Of a stretch of DNA of 64,000 bases, positions 12,101 through 24,800 are shown piece after piece (within the stretch, counting starts at the first letter, position 1; each line of letters starts with the position of its first letter). Made by a program: the position numbers and the translations under genes. Below the pieces are notes generated by a model. That model did not search any database and had not been told where the DNA came from. It saw only the letters and a list, made by a program, of their open reading frames with translations. The DNA comes from Cinclus cinclus (Eukaryota; Chordata; Aves; Passeriformes; Cinclidae): contig NC_085051.1 in the NCBI RefSeq assembly GCF_963662255.1, forward strand, positions 56,397,101 through 56,461,100, read 5' to 3'.

Positions 12101-15100
12101 TTAAAAAATTAAATGCCAGCTCTGTATCCACTCAACAGCCTCAGCAATTTAAACATTAAATACCTGACAGTACATTGACTTTCAAAGATGATGCACTGGA
12201 ACAGCTGCAATGCAAAAAACCTTTGGAAAATCTCCCCAAAACCAGTGATGTCAGTGTGCCCTGCATTTTAGTGTTGATTTTAGTTGTGTTTCATTTATCA
12301 AATGCAGAAGCAGTGATGGTGTGAAAGACAAGAGACCTGGTGTTAGACAGCCTGGCTCTTTAACCATGTCCTAGTTCACTGGGTAAAGCTGAGGGACCAT
12401 TTAAACTTTCCCCTAAGACGATGTGACAGACAGTGCAAATACTGTATCCCTATTTTATAGGAATGTTACAGTGAAAAGAAGCTTTGATATTATGACAAAA
12501 CCACAAATGCTGCATAAACTGATGTTAAAGCAGCTTAGATAATTTCTTAAATATGAAGAAGCATTGAAATGTACTGTGTTGGTAATCTGATGGAAGCCAT
12601 ATCTTAGTTATGTTGGAGATCTTTTAATTGCAGTTTTCCAGGGTGGTTCTCACCCCAGAATTTTCTTTATGCTTTATCTTGTGCAAAGGCTTTATAGGCA
12701 TTTCAGTCACTAATGCTGCTATATTTAATACCTGTGTTACTGTTACCATGGAAGGTGTTAATATCCATGATGATATTTGCCCTGAAAAAGCCAGCAGCAC
12801 TGATTCTTGCTCTTTGTCTTTAAGGTGATTGTCAGGATTTTGCTGTGTTGGAGAAGGAGATTATGACATTCAAGGCACCTCAGAGTAGTAATTCCATTAG
12901 AGCACTTTCCAATTCCTTAACTATGGCCTTGGCTTCTTTAATTAGCAGAGAAATTTAATAGAGATGTAAAGAAACTAGCTTTGGAGTGTTATCTGAAGAC
13001 AAAAATAAATACCCACATTCAAGGGTGAGTAAACGTGGACAGCTGAACTAGAGCCACAGGATCTTCTCCAAGGATTTGTTTTGCAGGGTGAACACCAGAG
13101 GTTACAAAAGTGCCCCACCACAACAAATCTTCAAAGCACTGGCTGAAGCTACAAACCTTATAAAATGCCCAGAGAAAGGTGCCTTTTCCCTGCTTCCTGT
13201 ATGGGAGCATGGGGCAGGACGCTATGGAAATGACCAAATGAGTTTGCCAACGTTGAGTGGATTTCTTGAACACAGTGAGTATTTAAATGTTGGGATTCTC
13301 ATGAACAGAAGGTTATTGGGCAGCGTGGCTACCAGGATCCTCTGCCCATCTGAGTCCCAGCTCCACAAAGGCAGCTGGAGACAGAAGCTGCTCTTTGAAA
13401 GGAGCCAGGGGTGATTCCCCATGGCAAAGCCACCGTGTCCTGAGGGAGAGCTGGTCTTCTATTTCCTTAGGAAAATCTCCCTGAGGAACCATCCGTGCTC
13501 TGAGGGATTTCAGTCCCTAGTCATTCACCCTCTGGAGGTTCCAGGTCACCTTTCTAGCTTATTTCTCTTCCTGCACCCTGCCCTGGGTTCCTGCATTTCT
13601 TCCCCACGAGTTCTCTCCCAGGTGAACTCACTCATCTATGACCAAGCCTGGCGACTCTTCTGAACTCTTTCCCACATCCTCTGAGTTTTCAGCAACCTCC
13701 ACTGATTGCAGGTGCTTCTACCTGGTCCCTCCCATGTCTTTGCTCAGTCTCTCTGCAGAAAAGCAGCATTCAAGGTGACTTGGGAATATTTAGATTAAAG
13801 AGAGAAGCAGCTGATGATTCTGAGTAATTCCAGGGTTAGTCCTTATTGCAACACAATGATGCAGGCATCAGAATTTTCTTAAAGTTTGTTTTCTACTTCT
13901 GTTTTTTATCTCTGGATCTTTTCCACCCTGTCCAAAGACCCTAACAATGATTCAGTTTTCACTTTGCAAGGCACTTATCCAAGTGAAATTCTGTGTCCTG
14001 AATGTTTATGCTGAAATACCCTGGTATCGCAGTAAAGCTGTGTACAGACCAGTTTTGCCTGCAGTACCCTACCCCAGCTTATATTTTTTAAAAAAAATTC
14101 TGTGACTAAGGGCATTTAATACAATTACATAATTGCATTAGTAGAAAAAGTAAATTTTAAAAATTGAATTATTCTTCCAAAATTGGTATCTTAAAAGACT
14201 TGGAAAAAACCCTGCTTCTTGAAAAAAATTAAATTATCAAGATGGTATTTTTTGTTCAAATGCTTCCTACTTCTGAAGGCTTTATATTTCAACTTTTGCA
14301 AAAACAGTTGAGTACATTAACAAGCAATGAAAAAAGCATCTGAAAACCCTATAGCCATTTTATACTCCTTAAAAAGAAGGGAGCAAATGAAGATAATGTT
14401 TTGCCTTTAAAAGGTATACTTTTTGCATAAGCAATAGGCTTTTATTTGTCAAATGCCTTTCACTTCATGTTTACTGCTATTTGTAGGAAAAACAGCAGCT
14501 ATAGTATGTTTCTTAGGAAGAAAAGCTGAAAACAGGCAGCTTAAATGAACCATGTGGTTGTTGGAGATACAGGCAGAGAGGAGAAGATTGCACCTCTTGT
14601 TTACCATCCCAGTGCAGCTGACTTCTTAAAATCTTTGATCACCCAGCTTGTCATTTCTTTTCTCAGTCAAAAATAATGCTTGGCTAACAAAGCAAAGGAC
14701 TACCTAAATTCTTTTGCCTTTTCCCTTTCATTTCCTCTTTGCTTCTGCTGGTGCTAAAATCGATACACAGCTCCCAGATACATCTCTGGAGTTGGCTGGG
14801 GCAAAGGAGTCAGTCTGGAGGTTTGTTGTCAGAGTGGTGTTAATTCAGCACTCCAACAATGCAGATAATGTCAAACCATCAGATACAGACACTTTCTGGG
14901 TTCCCAAAATAGGTGGCAGCTTTTCTGTATTGATTTTGAATGGATCATGAAAAGTTCATGCAATGAAGGTAAAAAGATTCTAAAACTATTGCTATCAGCA
15001 ACAGAAAAAAATTATTTTCAGTCTAACCTCAGTTCTCCTTCCTCATCTTTCACCCTTTTCCATTCCCTTCCTTTCCCTTCCCAGCAAGGGACTGTGGAAA

Positions 15101-18059
15101 AGGAGCTCTCTCAGCTCATGGGGAAGGACTGCTGCAACCACTGGAGTTTGATTCTTCTGATTGCAGTTTTATGTAACTTTTTTTTCCTCCTGAACCTCTA
15201 TTGTCACTCCTCTCTAAATAGAAGATGTTACACCTAATACAGATTCTTCTTGTCTTTTTTGTCATTTAAATGTAAAGCCCATAAATTTAGAACCTGTTAA
15301 AATTATTTTTAGGTAGGAAAAGAAAGTGCTGGATAATGTTCTTTTCTCTGACCAACTGCTGGATACAAAGAGCTGGTGAACAGCCTCCAGAGCCTCCAGT
15401 TCATCAGTGACAGTACAGTATTAAGTAATCTTTTAGATCCATGCAGAGGACAAAGCCACCACTTTTCTGTGGACAGGTGTGCTGCCCCTGTCATGATTTT
15501 AACAAAGAGGAGTTTTAATGATTCAGTTTCTATTTGAAATAAAGTAGGTGAAACATAGTGAGAAATAGACTTGCTTCTGAAAGACTGTGCTGTGTATTTT
15601 TAGAAGTTGGTACTGAGAAGCTCTACTTTTTTTTTATTTTTCTCTGAAGGAAAGTGAAAAATATCATGTGGGGATCAGTCATGGTAAATGTGTTCAGTAG
15701 CCCTTCCCAGATGTCATCTCAACCTATGTGAGTGAGGATCATGAGATCAAAAAGAGAAGAGTTTTCCTCTTGCAGTAATTAAGAAAAATCAAGATACTGG
15801 ATGAACAATTGCTTTCAAATTGCTCTTAGTGCTTTAGTACTGGACTGTGCCACAGTGATAACTGGCCTGAACATCCTCATGAGTTTCAGTGCAAACATAT
15901 TCAATGTGGCCCTTATGAGTCTGAATGCCCTGAATGCAAATACCATTGGGGCATTGCAGAAATCCCTTCCTAGGAAACAAATTGGGAGATTAGTAAAGCC
16001 AGTTAAAATCTTTGAGGGAGTATATTATTTCAGCAAAATATTATTTGTCAAAGAAAAAGGCATTTAACTGATCTTGCCAAAACGTCTTGTAAAAACTTTT
16101 TAGTACTTTATGTCTCCTTCATTCCATTATGGGCTGATAAATTCCATGTGGGACAAGCTGACCTATCAATTTTGTCATTAATCATCTTTAGCTTTGCGTT
16201 TTTATTGTCTCATGTTACCTAGTGGGATATAAAATAGTGCAAAACAGATTTAATTTTAATTCCTATAACCATAACCTACCCGCACCTGCCCACTCTTTTT
16301 ACATCTAAGAGTTATTCTTTCCTTCCCATTTGGACTCAAAATCAAAGTTTCCTGGGAAGAAGAAAATCTGAGCCATATCAACCTTTACATATTTTTGGGG
16401 GAGATGACAAAGGTAAATATAAAAATATATATGGTACCTGTTAATTATTAGACCATGAGGGGGACATTCTTTGCCGTGTGTGCTTCACACTGACTCTTGG
16501 TGACATTAATTTCTTTTATTTGTCAAATTATGGAGCAGTTAATGAACGTGTCTGCTTGTGGTAGGAGATTTATGGGGTAGTGACAGGTTTGCTTAAATTA
16601 TCTGTGGGCCCTGTGCAGGGTGAAAAGGATCATTTCTAACTCTCTACACACTCCCTCTAAGTCTATAAGTACTTTGAAATACATGCTGTTGGCTGACTGC
16701 TTCTAGGGGAGGAACGTGGAAATGGACTGTAAATTCATTTTGTGTAAATGAGACAGGAGATGGGCAAGCTCTTAGTAATTATAATCAGTAAATTGTAGCT
16801 TTTGAGAATTTTAATTTGCTGTTACGTTTGTTGCAGAGCTCAGAAATGTCTTTTGCAAATGAAAATAAATACATTAGCTGAATAAATCAGTTCTTGAATC
16901 TGGTGTGAATCTGCCCCAAATAATAATTAAAAAATGAAATCTCATAATAGCCTCATGCCTCTGAAGTGTGAAAGGGAGACAGCATCAAGGACTTCATATA
17001 AAGTTTTGTCTTTTGACATTTTCCTTAAGTTTTCATTAGCTTTTTATCCTAGCCTTGTGAACGAATCCTCATCAACAACAATAAAAGCAAGTTTTGCTCA
17101 GCAAATTTCTCAATAATGTATAAATGAGAACAAATGGATTTTTTTCTTACCATGAAAAGCTTGGCTATTCCCAATCTGTATAATTTCTGCAGTACTGCGT
17201 GCATAGTTTTGAAGAACAGAACCACAGCTCTAGTGGTGTGTGTAAGTAAAAATAATGAATATAGTTAATATTCTATTTTGCTAGAAACATTCACAAGGAC
17301 AAATACACTGTGTCCATGCTGTGCATTTCAGACTGCCTCAGACACAAACTGTGGTCCTTTAAACTGTTCATAATTGGGTTGTAATATCAGCAGTGTTGTC
17401 AATGTCCAAAGCCAGGCCAGAACAGATTGTAGAGATCCAGCTGGGAATGCTGCTTGGTGTGTACTTAACATGCTTTGGCTTAATTTCACATTTTCAAATG
17501 TGAAAAGTCCTGGTTGGACAGGTCTGGATCAGGAGGTAGAGGAGTTTGTGAGAAAATTGGGATTAAAGTTTGGAGTGATCTAGGGGCCAGGCTGGAGGGG
17601 TTGGGGTTGCCAAAATTGAGAAGGACTTGTACCAAGGACCACTCTTCTAGGTAGGATGTCAAATTAATCTGGAGCTCCTCACTGTACCCCTGCTCTTTGC
17701 AGGAACTCCTCTCAAGGTGACCCTTTTTTTCTGTAGCTCTAAAGCTCCTCGAGAGCTGCAGAGCCCTGAAAACCTCTCAGCCATTCGTGTCTGTTCTGAA
17801 AGCCACTGTCCCAAACTGCACTGCTGGGATTATAGGAAGGTGGCCTGAAACTGCAGGGTGAGGCTCCATCTTCTTTGGCATCTGTGTTTTTCCCTCCATG
17901 CCTTTTATTGGTGTGAATGGTGGGGGGGGGGCTTTGCAGAAGCACTCAGCTTGGTTCCTAAACCATATCCTCATGAGCTGCCTCATGCTGATGGCACTGT
18001 GCCTGTGCCACCTCTTTGCTTGTCGCCTTCCTCTGGGTGCCCTTGGCTTGGCCTATGTG
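9155..18059. other. KCNH5 intron, mostly unique sequence
   Basis: An 8.9-kb stretch with no recognisable gene or transposon. Open frames at 9856-10224 plus, 11270-11620 minus and 13076-13414 plus have no domain I know and no supporting context. There is a G10 run at 17922-17931. AT-rich, TAAT-rich sequence at 16760-16880 could be a conserved noncoding element, but this is only an impression. The block at 17740-18059 has slightly higher GC and may be further 5' CR1 sequence too decayed to place. Confidence 0.45.
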
Positions 18060-18655
18060 CCTTCACACCCTGGCTTGTACCAGCAGTGGTGTGGCCAGCA
18101 GGACCAGGGCAGGGATTGTCCCCCTGTGCTGGGCACTGGCGAGGCCACACCTCTCAAACCCTGTGTCCAGTTTTGGGCCCCTCATGACAAGATGGACATG
18201 GAGGGGCTGGAGCACGTGCAGAGAAGGGAACAGAGCTGGGAAAGCCTCTGGAGAACGAGTCAGATGAGGAGGAGCTGGGGGTGTTTAGCCTGGAGAAAAG
18301 GAGGGTCAAGGGAGGACCTCATCGCTCTCTACAGCTCCCTGACAGGAGGATGCAGCCAGGTGGGGGTCGGGCTCTGCTCCTGGGTAAAAAGTGATGGGAG
18401 AAAAGAAAATGGCTTCAAGTTGCTCCAAGAGAAGTTTAGATTGGGTATTAGGAACAATTTCTTCATGGAAGGGATTGTCAAGCACTGGCACAGGCTGCCC
18501 AGGCAGTGGTGGAGCCTCCATCCCTGGCAGGATTTGAAGTACCTGTGAACATGGCACTCGGTGACATGGTTTAATGGTGGCCTTGGTTGTGCTGGGTGAA
18601 GAGTTGGCCTTGCTGATCTTAAAGGTCTTCTCCAACCAAAACAATTCTGTGATTG
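18060..18655 (+). mobile_element. CR1 LINE 3' fragment, sense orientation
   Basis: This is a typical avian CR1 3' end. It shows the 'tgtccagttttgggcccctcatgac' region (about 18160-18188), the gctggagcacgtgcagag box (about 18208), 'cctggagaaaaggagggt' (about 18288), 'ctctacagctccctgacagg' (about 18327) and 'ggtattaggaacaatttctt' (about 18445). It closes with 'gatcttaaaggtcttctcca' and a terminal attctgtgattgcat. The element is 5'-truncated. The 216-codon open frame at 17898-18548 runs partly through it and is not a host gene. Confidence 0.9.
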
Positions 18656-19726
18656 CATAAAGCTGTGTTGTCCTGCTCAGTATCAGCAGAAGGCGGTTTT
18701 ACAAAAAATCAGTTTTAGCTCTAGTATTCCAGTGAAATCTGCCTGCAAGGATTAGCTCATTAATTATTTTTTATGGATGTGTGTGAAGGTAGGGAGCTGG
18801 TGAAGGCAACACATTCTGCATAAATTCTTCAGGAAGATCCAGGAATGGAGAAATATGGAGTAATTTCTTACAGTGTTATGGCAACCAGCTCTACCCAGAG
18901 GAGGCATCCTATCAATTAAGTTAAATAATTATGAACAACATTGAGTAAAATGAAGAAAAACATCTTAGAATCGTGTCAGGTGGGAGGCAGCTGAGCTACT
19001 AAATAAAATAAAAAATAAGCTGTATCACTTCTGGAAGACCTCAGCAGAGGCTGAAGGGAGATGTGGAAAGGAGGAAGAAATGAAGAGAGTTAATGAGACA
19101 GGGAAAAAAAACTTGTGGTGGAAATGTACTCAGATAAAATGAAAAGTGTTTGGGAAAATTCTTAGTTCTGTTGAAAATTTATTCTTATTCTAAATAACGT
19201 ATTTTGAGGAAAAATAATTGATATACACAAGGTTTTTTCTTTTTACATCTGAGCTAATATGCCCCTGTTTTCAAGAGAACTGAAAGGTCCTCTCTTGCTC
19301 ATTCTCTTACTCTGCTTTTCAGATTTTTTTTCCACACTAAAACGAAACAAGAAAAATCCTTCCCTTGGTTTGCTGCTGGAAAGGTTTTAAAAATGGGACA
19401 AAACCTTATTTTATTTTTTAAAAACTTCACTTGGATAGCAGAGAAGTAGAACATATTGAAAATAAGTATTTTCTACTTCTACTTTAGACTTTACTTCTAA
19501 AAGACTTCTACTTTCACTTTAGAAGATCTTCCACGCTTACAAACTCAGACTAAGACTCTGGTTAAGATTTTTTTTTTTTTGCTAAAATTTATCCTATTTT
19601 ATAGAATAAAAGTAGTAAAATAACAAAGTAGAGAATGGTAATCTTTAAAAACTTAAGTACACGTCTCAATTTTATAAAATATTTCATTCTGAATTTCCTA
19701 ATAAAAAATAGAACAGGGACAATTGA

Positions 19727-19780
19727 CATAAATGATTAAGTGTGGAACTTAATCATAAATGTTTAAGTATGGAACAAAAT
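19727..19780. repeat. 27-bp tandem duplication, imperfect
   Basis: Copy one (19727-19753) and copy two (19754-19780) share cataaatg.ttaagt.tggaac and differ at a few positions. It is a simple local duplication in AT-rich intron sequence. Confidence 0.85.
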
Positions 19781-19842
19781 TGAATAATTTACCTTTCTTT
19801 GTAAAATTTATGTATTAATGAGAAATGTGAAGTGACTGTGAA

Positions 19843-19869
19843 ATGATGATGATGATTATTATTATTATT
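19843..19869. repeat. ATG/ATT trinucleotide run
   Basis: Four GAT/ATG triplets are followed by five ATT triplets. It is a short compound microsatellite. Confidence 0.85.
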
Positions 19870-21489
19870 CCTAATTCTAACTATGAATAGGCATGAGGAA
19901 AATTAAAATTGTGTCCCAAAGGCCTTTTCTCCTGCCTTTGGGAAATTTTTCATACAGCTCCTCAAAGGAAAATACATTCATACGTGTTTATTGCCAACCC
20001 TAAAACTCACTAACATCAGCACCTACTTTTTATTGACCTCAGTGAATTATGGACCACAACCTCTGGGAAAAATGACTTCAGATTAATATCATTAAGAACT
20101 AAAGCAGGCTAGCTTGCAAATTTGGTTCAAAGTCTTTTTATTTAGGTTAGGTAAATGTGTTTTAATGTTATGCTTACTAATATGTACTTGCAGGAATAAG
20201 CACTTGCATAAAATGAGAAATACGTGAAAGATTGTTTCTCCCAGACCATCAGTAGAGGAGATGAAGAGGCTCTGCTCCACAGTTAATAAATCTGAATGCC
20301 TGAAAAGATTAAAGGAAATATTTGCAATTTGATCAAACAACTGTGGGGAATAAGACGAACTCCTTTGGGATTGGGTTTGTGAAACTGAATAAAAAATGTA
20401 AAGAAAAGAGCTTTGCAAAGTCAACTGCAATTAATAGTTCAGTATAAAATTAATGTACCATACTGCAGAGGCTTGGGGAGAAGCAGGCTGGAAGGCCTGA
20501 AGAGATGTGCTAATAGCTGGGTTGTTGAATATAATTTTCCTGGGGTTTGAAGACTCCATCCTGCAGGGCTTGCAGCAGTTTCTTACAGAAGTAGCTGGTG
20601 GTGGGACAACTCGACATGAGTGATACTTGCAGGTGTTTAGTAGCATGCAAAAAAAGTGAATATACCGTCAAACTCCCCATTCCACGCACAATGCCTATTC
20701 TGTGTGCAATTTCAAATGTCATTGTCCCTAAAAAAGGACATTTTTGGCACATGTCACCAGCTAGGTGTGCCTTGCAACAGCTGAGAAACAACTGAGAATG
20801 GCAAAATAAGTGGGGGGAGAGAGCCTGCAATCATTCCCTCAGCTCTTAACATGTGAACAGATATGTCAAAGGAGTCAAGGCCACTTAAATTAACCTCTCG
20901 CTTTTGTGGCTGGTCTCACTGGTGTCTGAATAAAGACAACAAGATGTTTAGTGTTAATGGCATACAGGGGCCACCAGACTGGAGGGTTGAAGATGTCTTT
21001 TAGAAATTCATGCTTTCTCCTGCTGGTAAATAGTTAATGTTTGAAAGATATCCCATCCCAGAACTGTTGTAACTGTTGGGTCAAATCTTGATATTTTTAT
21101 TCTGTCAAATCTCTCGTTCATTTTCATTGGACTTTCAGAGTTGGCTTAGTCACTCTTGGGTAACATCCAAGAACAGCTTTGTCCTGCTCTGGGAAATGGT
21201 CAGTCCTGCTTGCAGTAGAAAGATGATAAAATCTTCCCAATTATTGTGACCTAAGCTGTGATACTGGCATAAGCCTAAAAAAAAATTTAAGAAATTAAAT
21301 TTTGCACAGACTTTTATTTTTAACTCATACCTGTATCTAAATGCATTTTAGGAGACAGCTCAGGAGAAGCAAAGGAGAAAACTCCCTTGTGCTGCAGGTC
21401 TGCTGAATCCTGAAATTAGGGTTTCTAGTTTGATCCAGCAATCCCCCCCCAGAAGTGGTTGTGAAAAGGACTGATGAAATTCAGTGTCA

Positions 21490-21830
21490 GTGCATACAAA
21501 CGAATAGGTAGCCATACCTACACAGTAATGTTTTCTAAATTAGCAGTTACCACTGAGGAATGACACCTGACTCTTACTGCTGAGAGTTCCTTGAAAATAT
21601 TGGTGCAATATTCAGTACCAGTCAACAAAAGGCAAATAGGATTCCTGGGCAGGCAATTGAAATTAATGTTGTTGCACCACGCTGCACTGCTCTGCAGCAA
21701 GATGCTGTAAGAATAAAAAGGTTGAATGGTGACAGGAATGAGGCATGGGATGATGACTGGAAAAACACAGTGGGCGATGGTTTCGAAAAACAAGAGTGGT
21801 GCGAAGGAGATGGAGAAGAGCAATTACTCA
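21490..21830 (+). mobile_element. Probable old CR1/L3-like LINE fragment
   Basis: The segment around 21550-21690 resembles the region of CR1/L3 LINEs after the reverse transcriptase. Landmarks are cactgaggaatgacacctga, then 'ccttgaaaatattggtgcaa', then the characteristic 'aaaaggcaaataggattcct' (about 21626), followed by a run equivalent to the 'gagaataaaa' segment (about 21711). The match is by memory of the family pattern and both ends are uncertain. The open frames on the other strand (21518-21823) are consistent with non-coding remnant sequence. Confidence 0.5.
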
Positions 21831-24800
21831 CTTTCTAGAAAGGGTGGCTGGGGGTGGTCAGTGTAAAGGCTGGGGCAGCCAGGCTTACAGAACAGCATGA
21901 AAAAATAATGTTTTGGCGAGGAAAAAACCCAGAAATGGATTTGTGGAGCAGCATTAGATATTCTGGGTGGAGATGGTCAGTGGCTAATACATGGTGTGAG
22001 TGCAGTCCCTGGCATGTCCGGGTTTGTGGAAATCTGAAAGGAGTGGCACGGGGCAGGAGTACACTCTGCACCCTCTTTCTTGAGCTCTTCTCATAAATAT
22101 CTGGAGGGGGCTGCAGTCAGGGGATGGATTTTTGCTGGGTGAGCAATTAGTGTGGTGCTGCATGTCCCATTTATCACTGTACACATTTATCTCTGTGTTC
22201 CCATCCCAGGCATCTTCCAGGCAGTGCAAGAACTCCATGGTCCCACAGAGCAACTTTACTGCAGCATCCAAGAGCAGAATAAGTGCATTTTAGTGAAATG
22301 GGACATTTAAAAATGCAATGAAACTGTCGCTAAAAAAGTCGAAGGAAAGTGATAAAATACACTCAATTATTCTCCTCAGACACTCTCCAGACATCAGTGT
22401 AATTTCATTGACTTCAGTGAAATTAGTGTTAATGTAGGAATGGAAATGCAGCAAATCTAATTCCAGCATCTCCTTCCTGGAATAGTGAGCAAGAAAACAG
22501 AGAGGTAATCAGATAGAAACAAGTGCTGATCAGAAGGAGTTGGACAGGGAGGAGAAGAGCTCCAGGAGATGCTGCCAGAAAATAAAGATACTTTTCCAGT
22601 CTCACATAGTCATGGAGAGTTCAGCAATACGTGCACTGAGGCCAAAACAAAAAGCCAGGCTTTGTATTTTGGTCTTAGTTTGATAGTGTATGCAATCTTC
22701 TGTTGTTCTTTTGAATACTCTCAAACCCCTTCTGCCAGGACAACATCGATGGCTAGCAATGTTTCCAGGAATGTTTTTTGAATTTTTTGGTATTATGGAG
22801 AAGGGGGATGGTGCAGAGCTGTGGGACTGGTGAAGGGGAGGTAATGTGAATGGTACAGTATTTGGACAGCTTGTTTCACCTGAAAACAGATCTTTTTATA
22901 GCCTTTGGAGTGCTGATGTCCAGTTCTACTTACACATTTATAAATAAATAAACAAACAAATAAATAAACTATAATTAAAAATATATATTTCTACCTGGCT
23001 TTGTGATCCTCTGATGAACAATGCAAAAAACATTTCTGGGGTGTAGCCTGTCATTTTTCCCTTCACCAGGGTGGTATTTGTCACTTTGCAAAGGTGAACA
23101 CAGAGACTCTTCATAGCACCTCAGGTGTTCTCTGAAGTGCTGTAAAATCTACCCAGATATGCTGGAATTCAAATCAGCATAGTTTAGGGAATTAAGCCCT
23201 TTCCTAAGCACATTCACCAACCCCAGAGACCCTTCTCCCCAGGTAAGAAGTGGTTTTGTGGCAGCTCTGAGTGACTGCCAAGCCACAGACCAGTGATGAA
23301 GGTGGTCCCACCACTGTGGCAGCAGGGGGGTGGATGTGCTCTGAATACACAAAGGGTAAATTGATAATGCTGAGTGCCAAACTGAGAGGCCAGCTTCTCT
23401 CCTCCTCCTCCCAGAAGGATTCAGCACAGAGCAGGACATGTGATTTCATAGAGTATAAAAGTGGGAAACGTGCTTGTTTGCCCAGCTAGGTTTCACTTGG
23501 CTATTGACTGTTTTACGAGGCAACCACAGAGGAAGCTCTGAAGAAGCTGTCAGGCTCAGTGACAGCTCAGCATCTGCCATAGCTAAATCAATACTGCCAT
23601 GAAGGACAGGTTCTCAAAGTGAATAATCAAAGCAGAGTAAAGTTAATTCACCTTGAAAGTCTCAAAAGACTGGTGTGAAATGCTTTAGGCAAAACCAGCA
23701 TTATTCCAGCAAAAGAGGAGAGGTGATGAGGTCCAGTCCTGAGCTCTGCCCAAGTGTGGGAATGGGGAGCAGGTTTCACACCAGTCATGTGCACAAATGT
23801 ACTGATAAAATGGAAATCTGGAGCTGATAAATTGGGCAAAAAGGAGTTTGGATTGGCCCTCATTTGCTAGCAGAGTGCTAGGAACTCATGGCTTGGCTGT
23901 GTAGAAAATATTCCATTGCAATATTAACTGAGGGTATGTATGAAGATAATGAATGTTCCACTTTTTTTTTTCTGTTAAGACTCTTTTTATGCATCACGAT
24001 ATTATTTTCTTCCATTGTACAGGTTTCTCATATTTAAAACCATATGACTGGAGGAAAAATGTTTTGCTGTGTTTTTAGTTTTTTTTCTTTTATAAAACCT
24101 GGAGGTGAATTGTTTCAACTTTTTGTGAAATTTTTTGTTTTCCATTCATTTCAGTGCAAACATGTCAGGGAAAAGAAATTTAATCAGAGCTAATCTGTCA
24201 GCATCAGATGGAAAATTTTGGATGCAAGAGTTTGCTAAGCGCTGTCTAGAAGTGCTGAATTTTCTGGACGAAGAATTAGAGAGAAAGTGCTTCTGTAGAT
24301 GACTTAGATGAGTAAGATATATTATTGTTGAGTTCAGTGAAGCAGTTTTATGGTCATTTTATGAAGCAGAATTACTCTGAAAACAATAGGATGGAAACAT
24401 AATCTCCAAATTTGAGGCTTTTCATATTAAGGGTTAAGTATTTTGTTCCTAAAAACGTCCTAAAATTAGTTACAAAAATCCATCTTCATACAGAGTTCAG
24501 GCTGAGTTCTACTGAATAGAAGCAATATTGCTTTACCTGTTCTCTGTCTCATTAATATTTTCAGAATGATATTGTATAAATACTCACTGTTATGGTAACA
24601 GGTGTGTTTACCACATCACTCAGGGCTGTACATGGCTTGTATTTTATAGCTGGAATAATTCCTTTAATTGTCCCAAACCCATTCTTGTTATTTGTGCTGA
24701 GATAATACCCAACATTTAATTAAATGAATAAGCAATATTGGATTTGAAAGAAATAGAAAGAATGAACAAATTAGAAGACTCACAGGAAATTTTGCAGCTG

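Larger units (their letters stand above)
18656..21489. other. KCNH5 intron with small tandem repeats
   Basis: No gene recognised. The DNA is very AT-rich from about 19150 to 19910. It contains a degenerate CTTCTACTTTAGA-like repeat (about 19470-19525), a 27-bp tandem duplication (19727-19780) and an ATG/ATT triplet run (19843-19869). Open frames near 20092-20830 minus are unremarkable. Confidence 0.5.

Noticed and set aside
17898..18548. 216-codon plus-strand frame with Trp/Cys-rich protein
   Set aside because: Its second half is a CR1 3' region and the sequence has no domain; chance opening in GC-richer LINE sequence.
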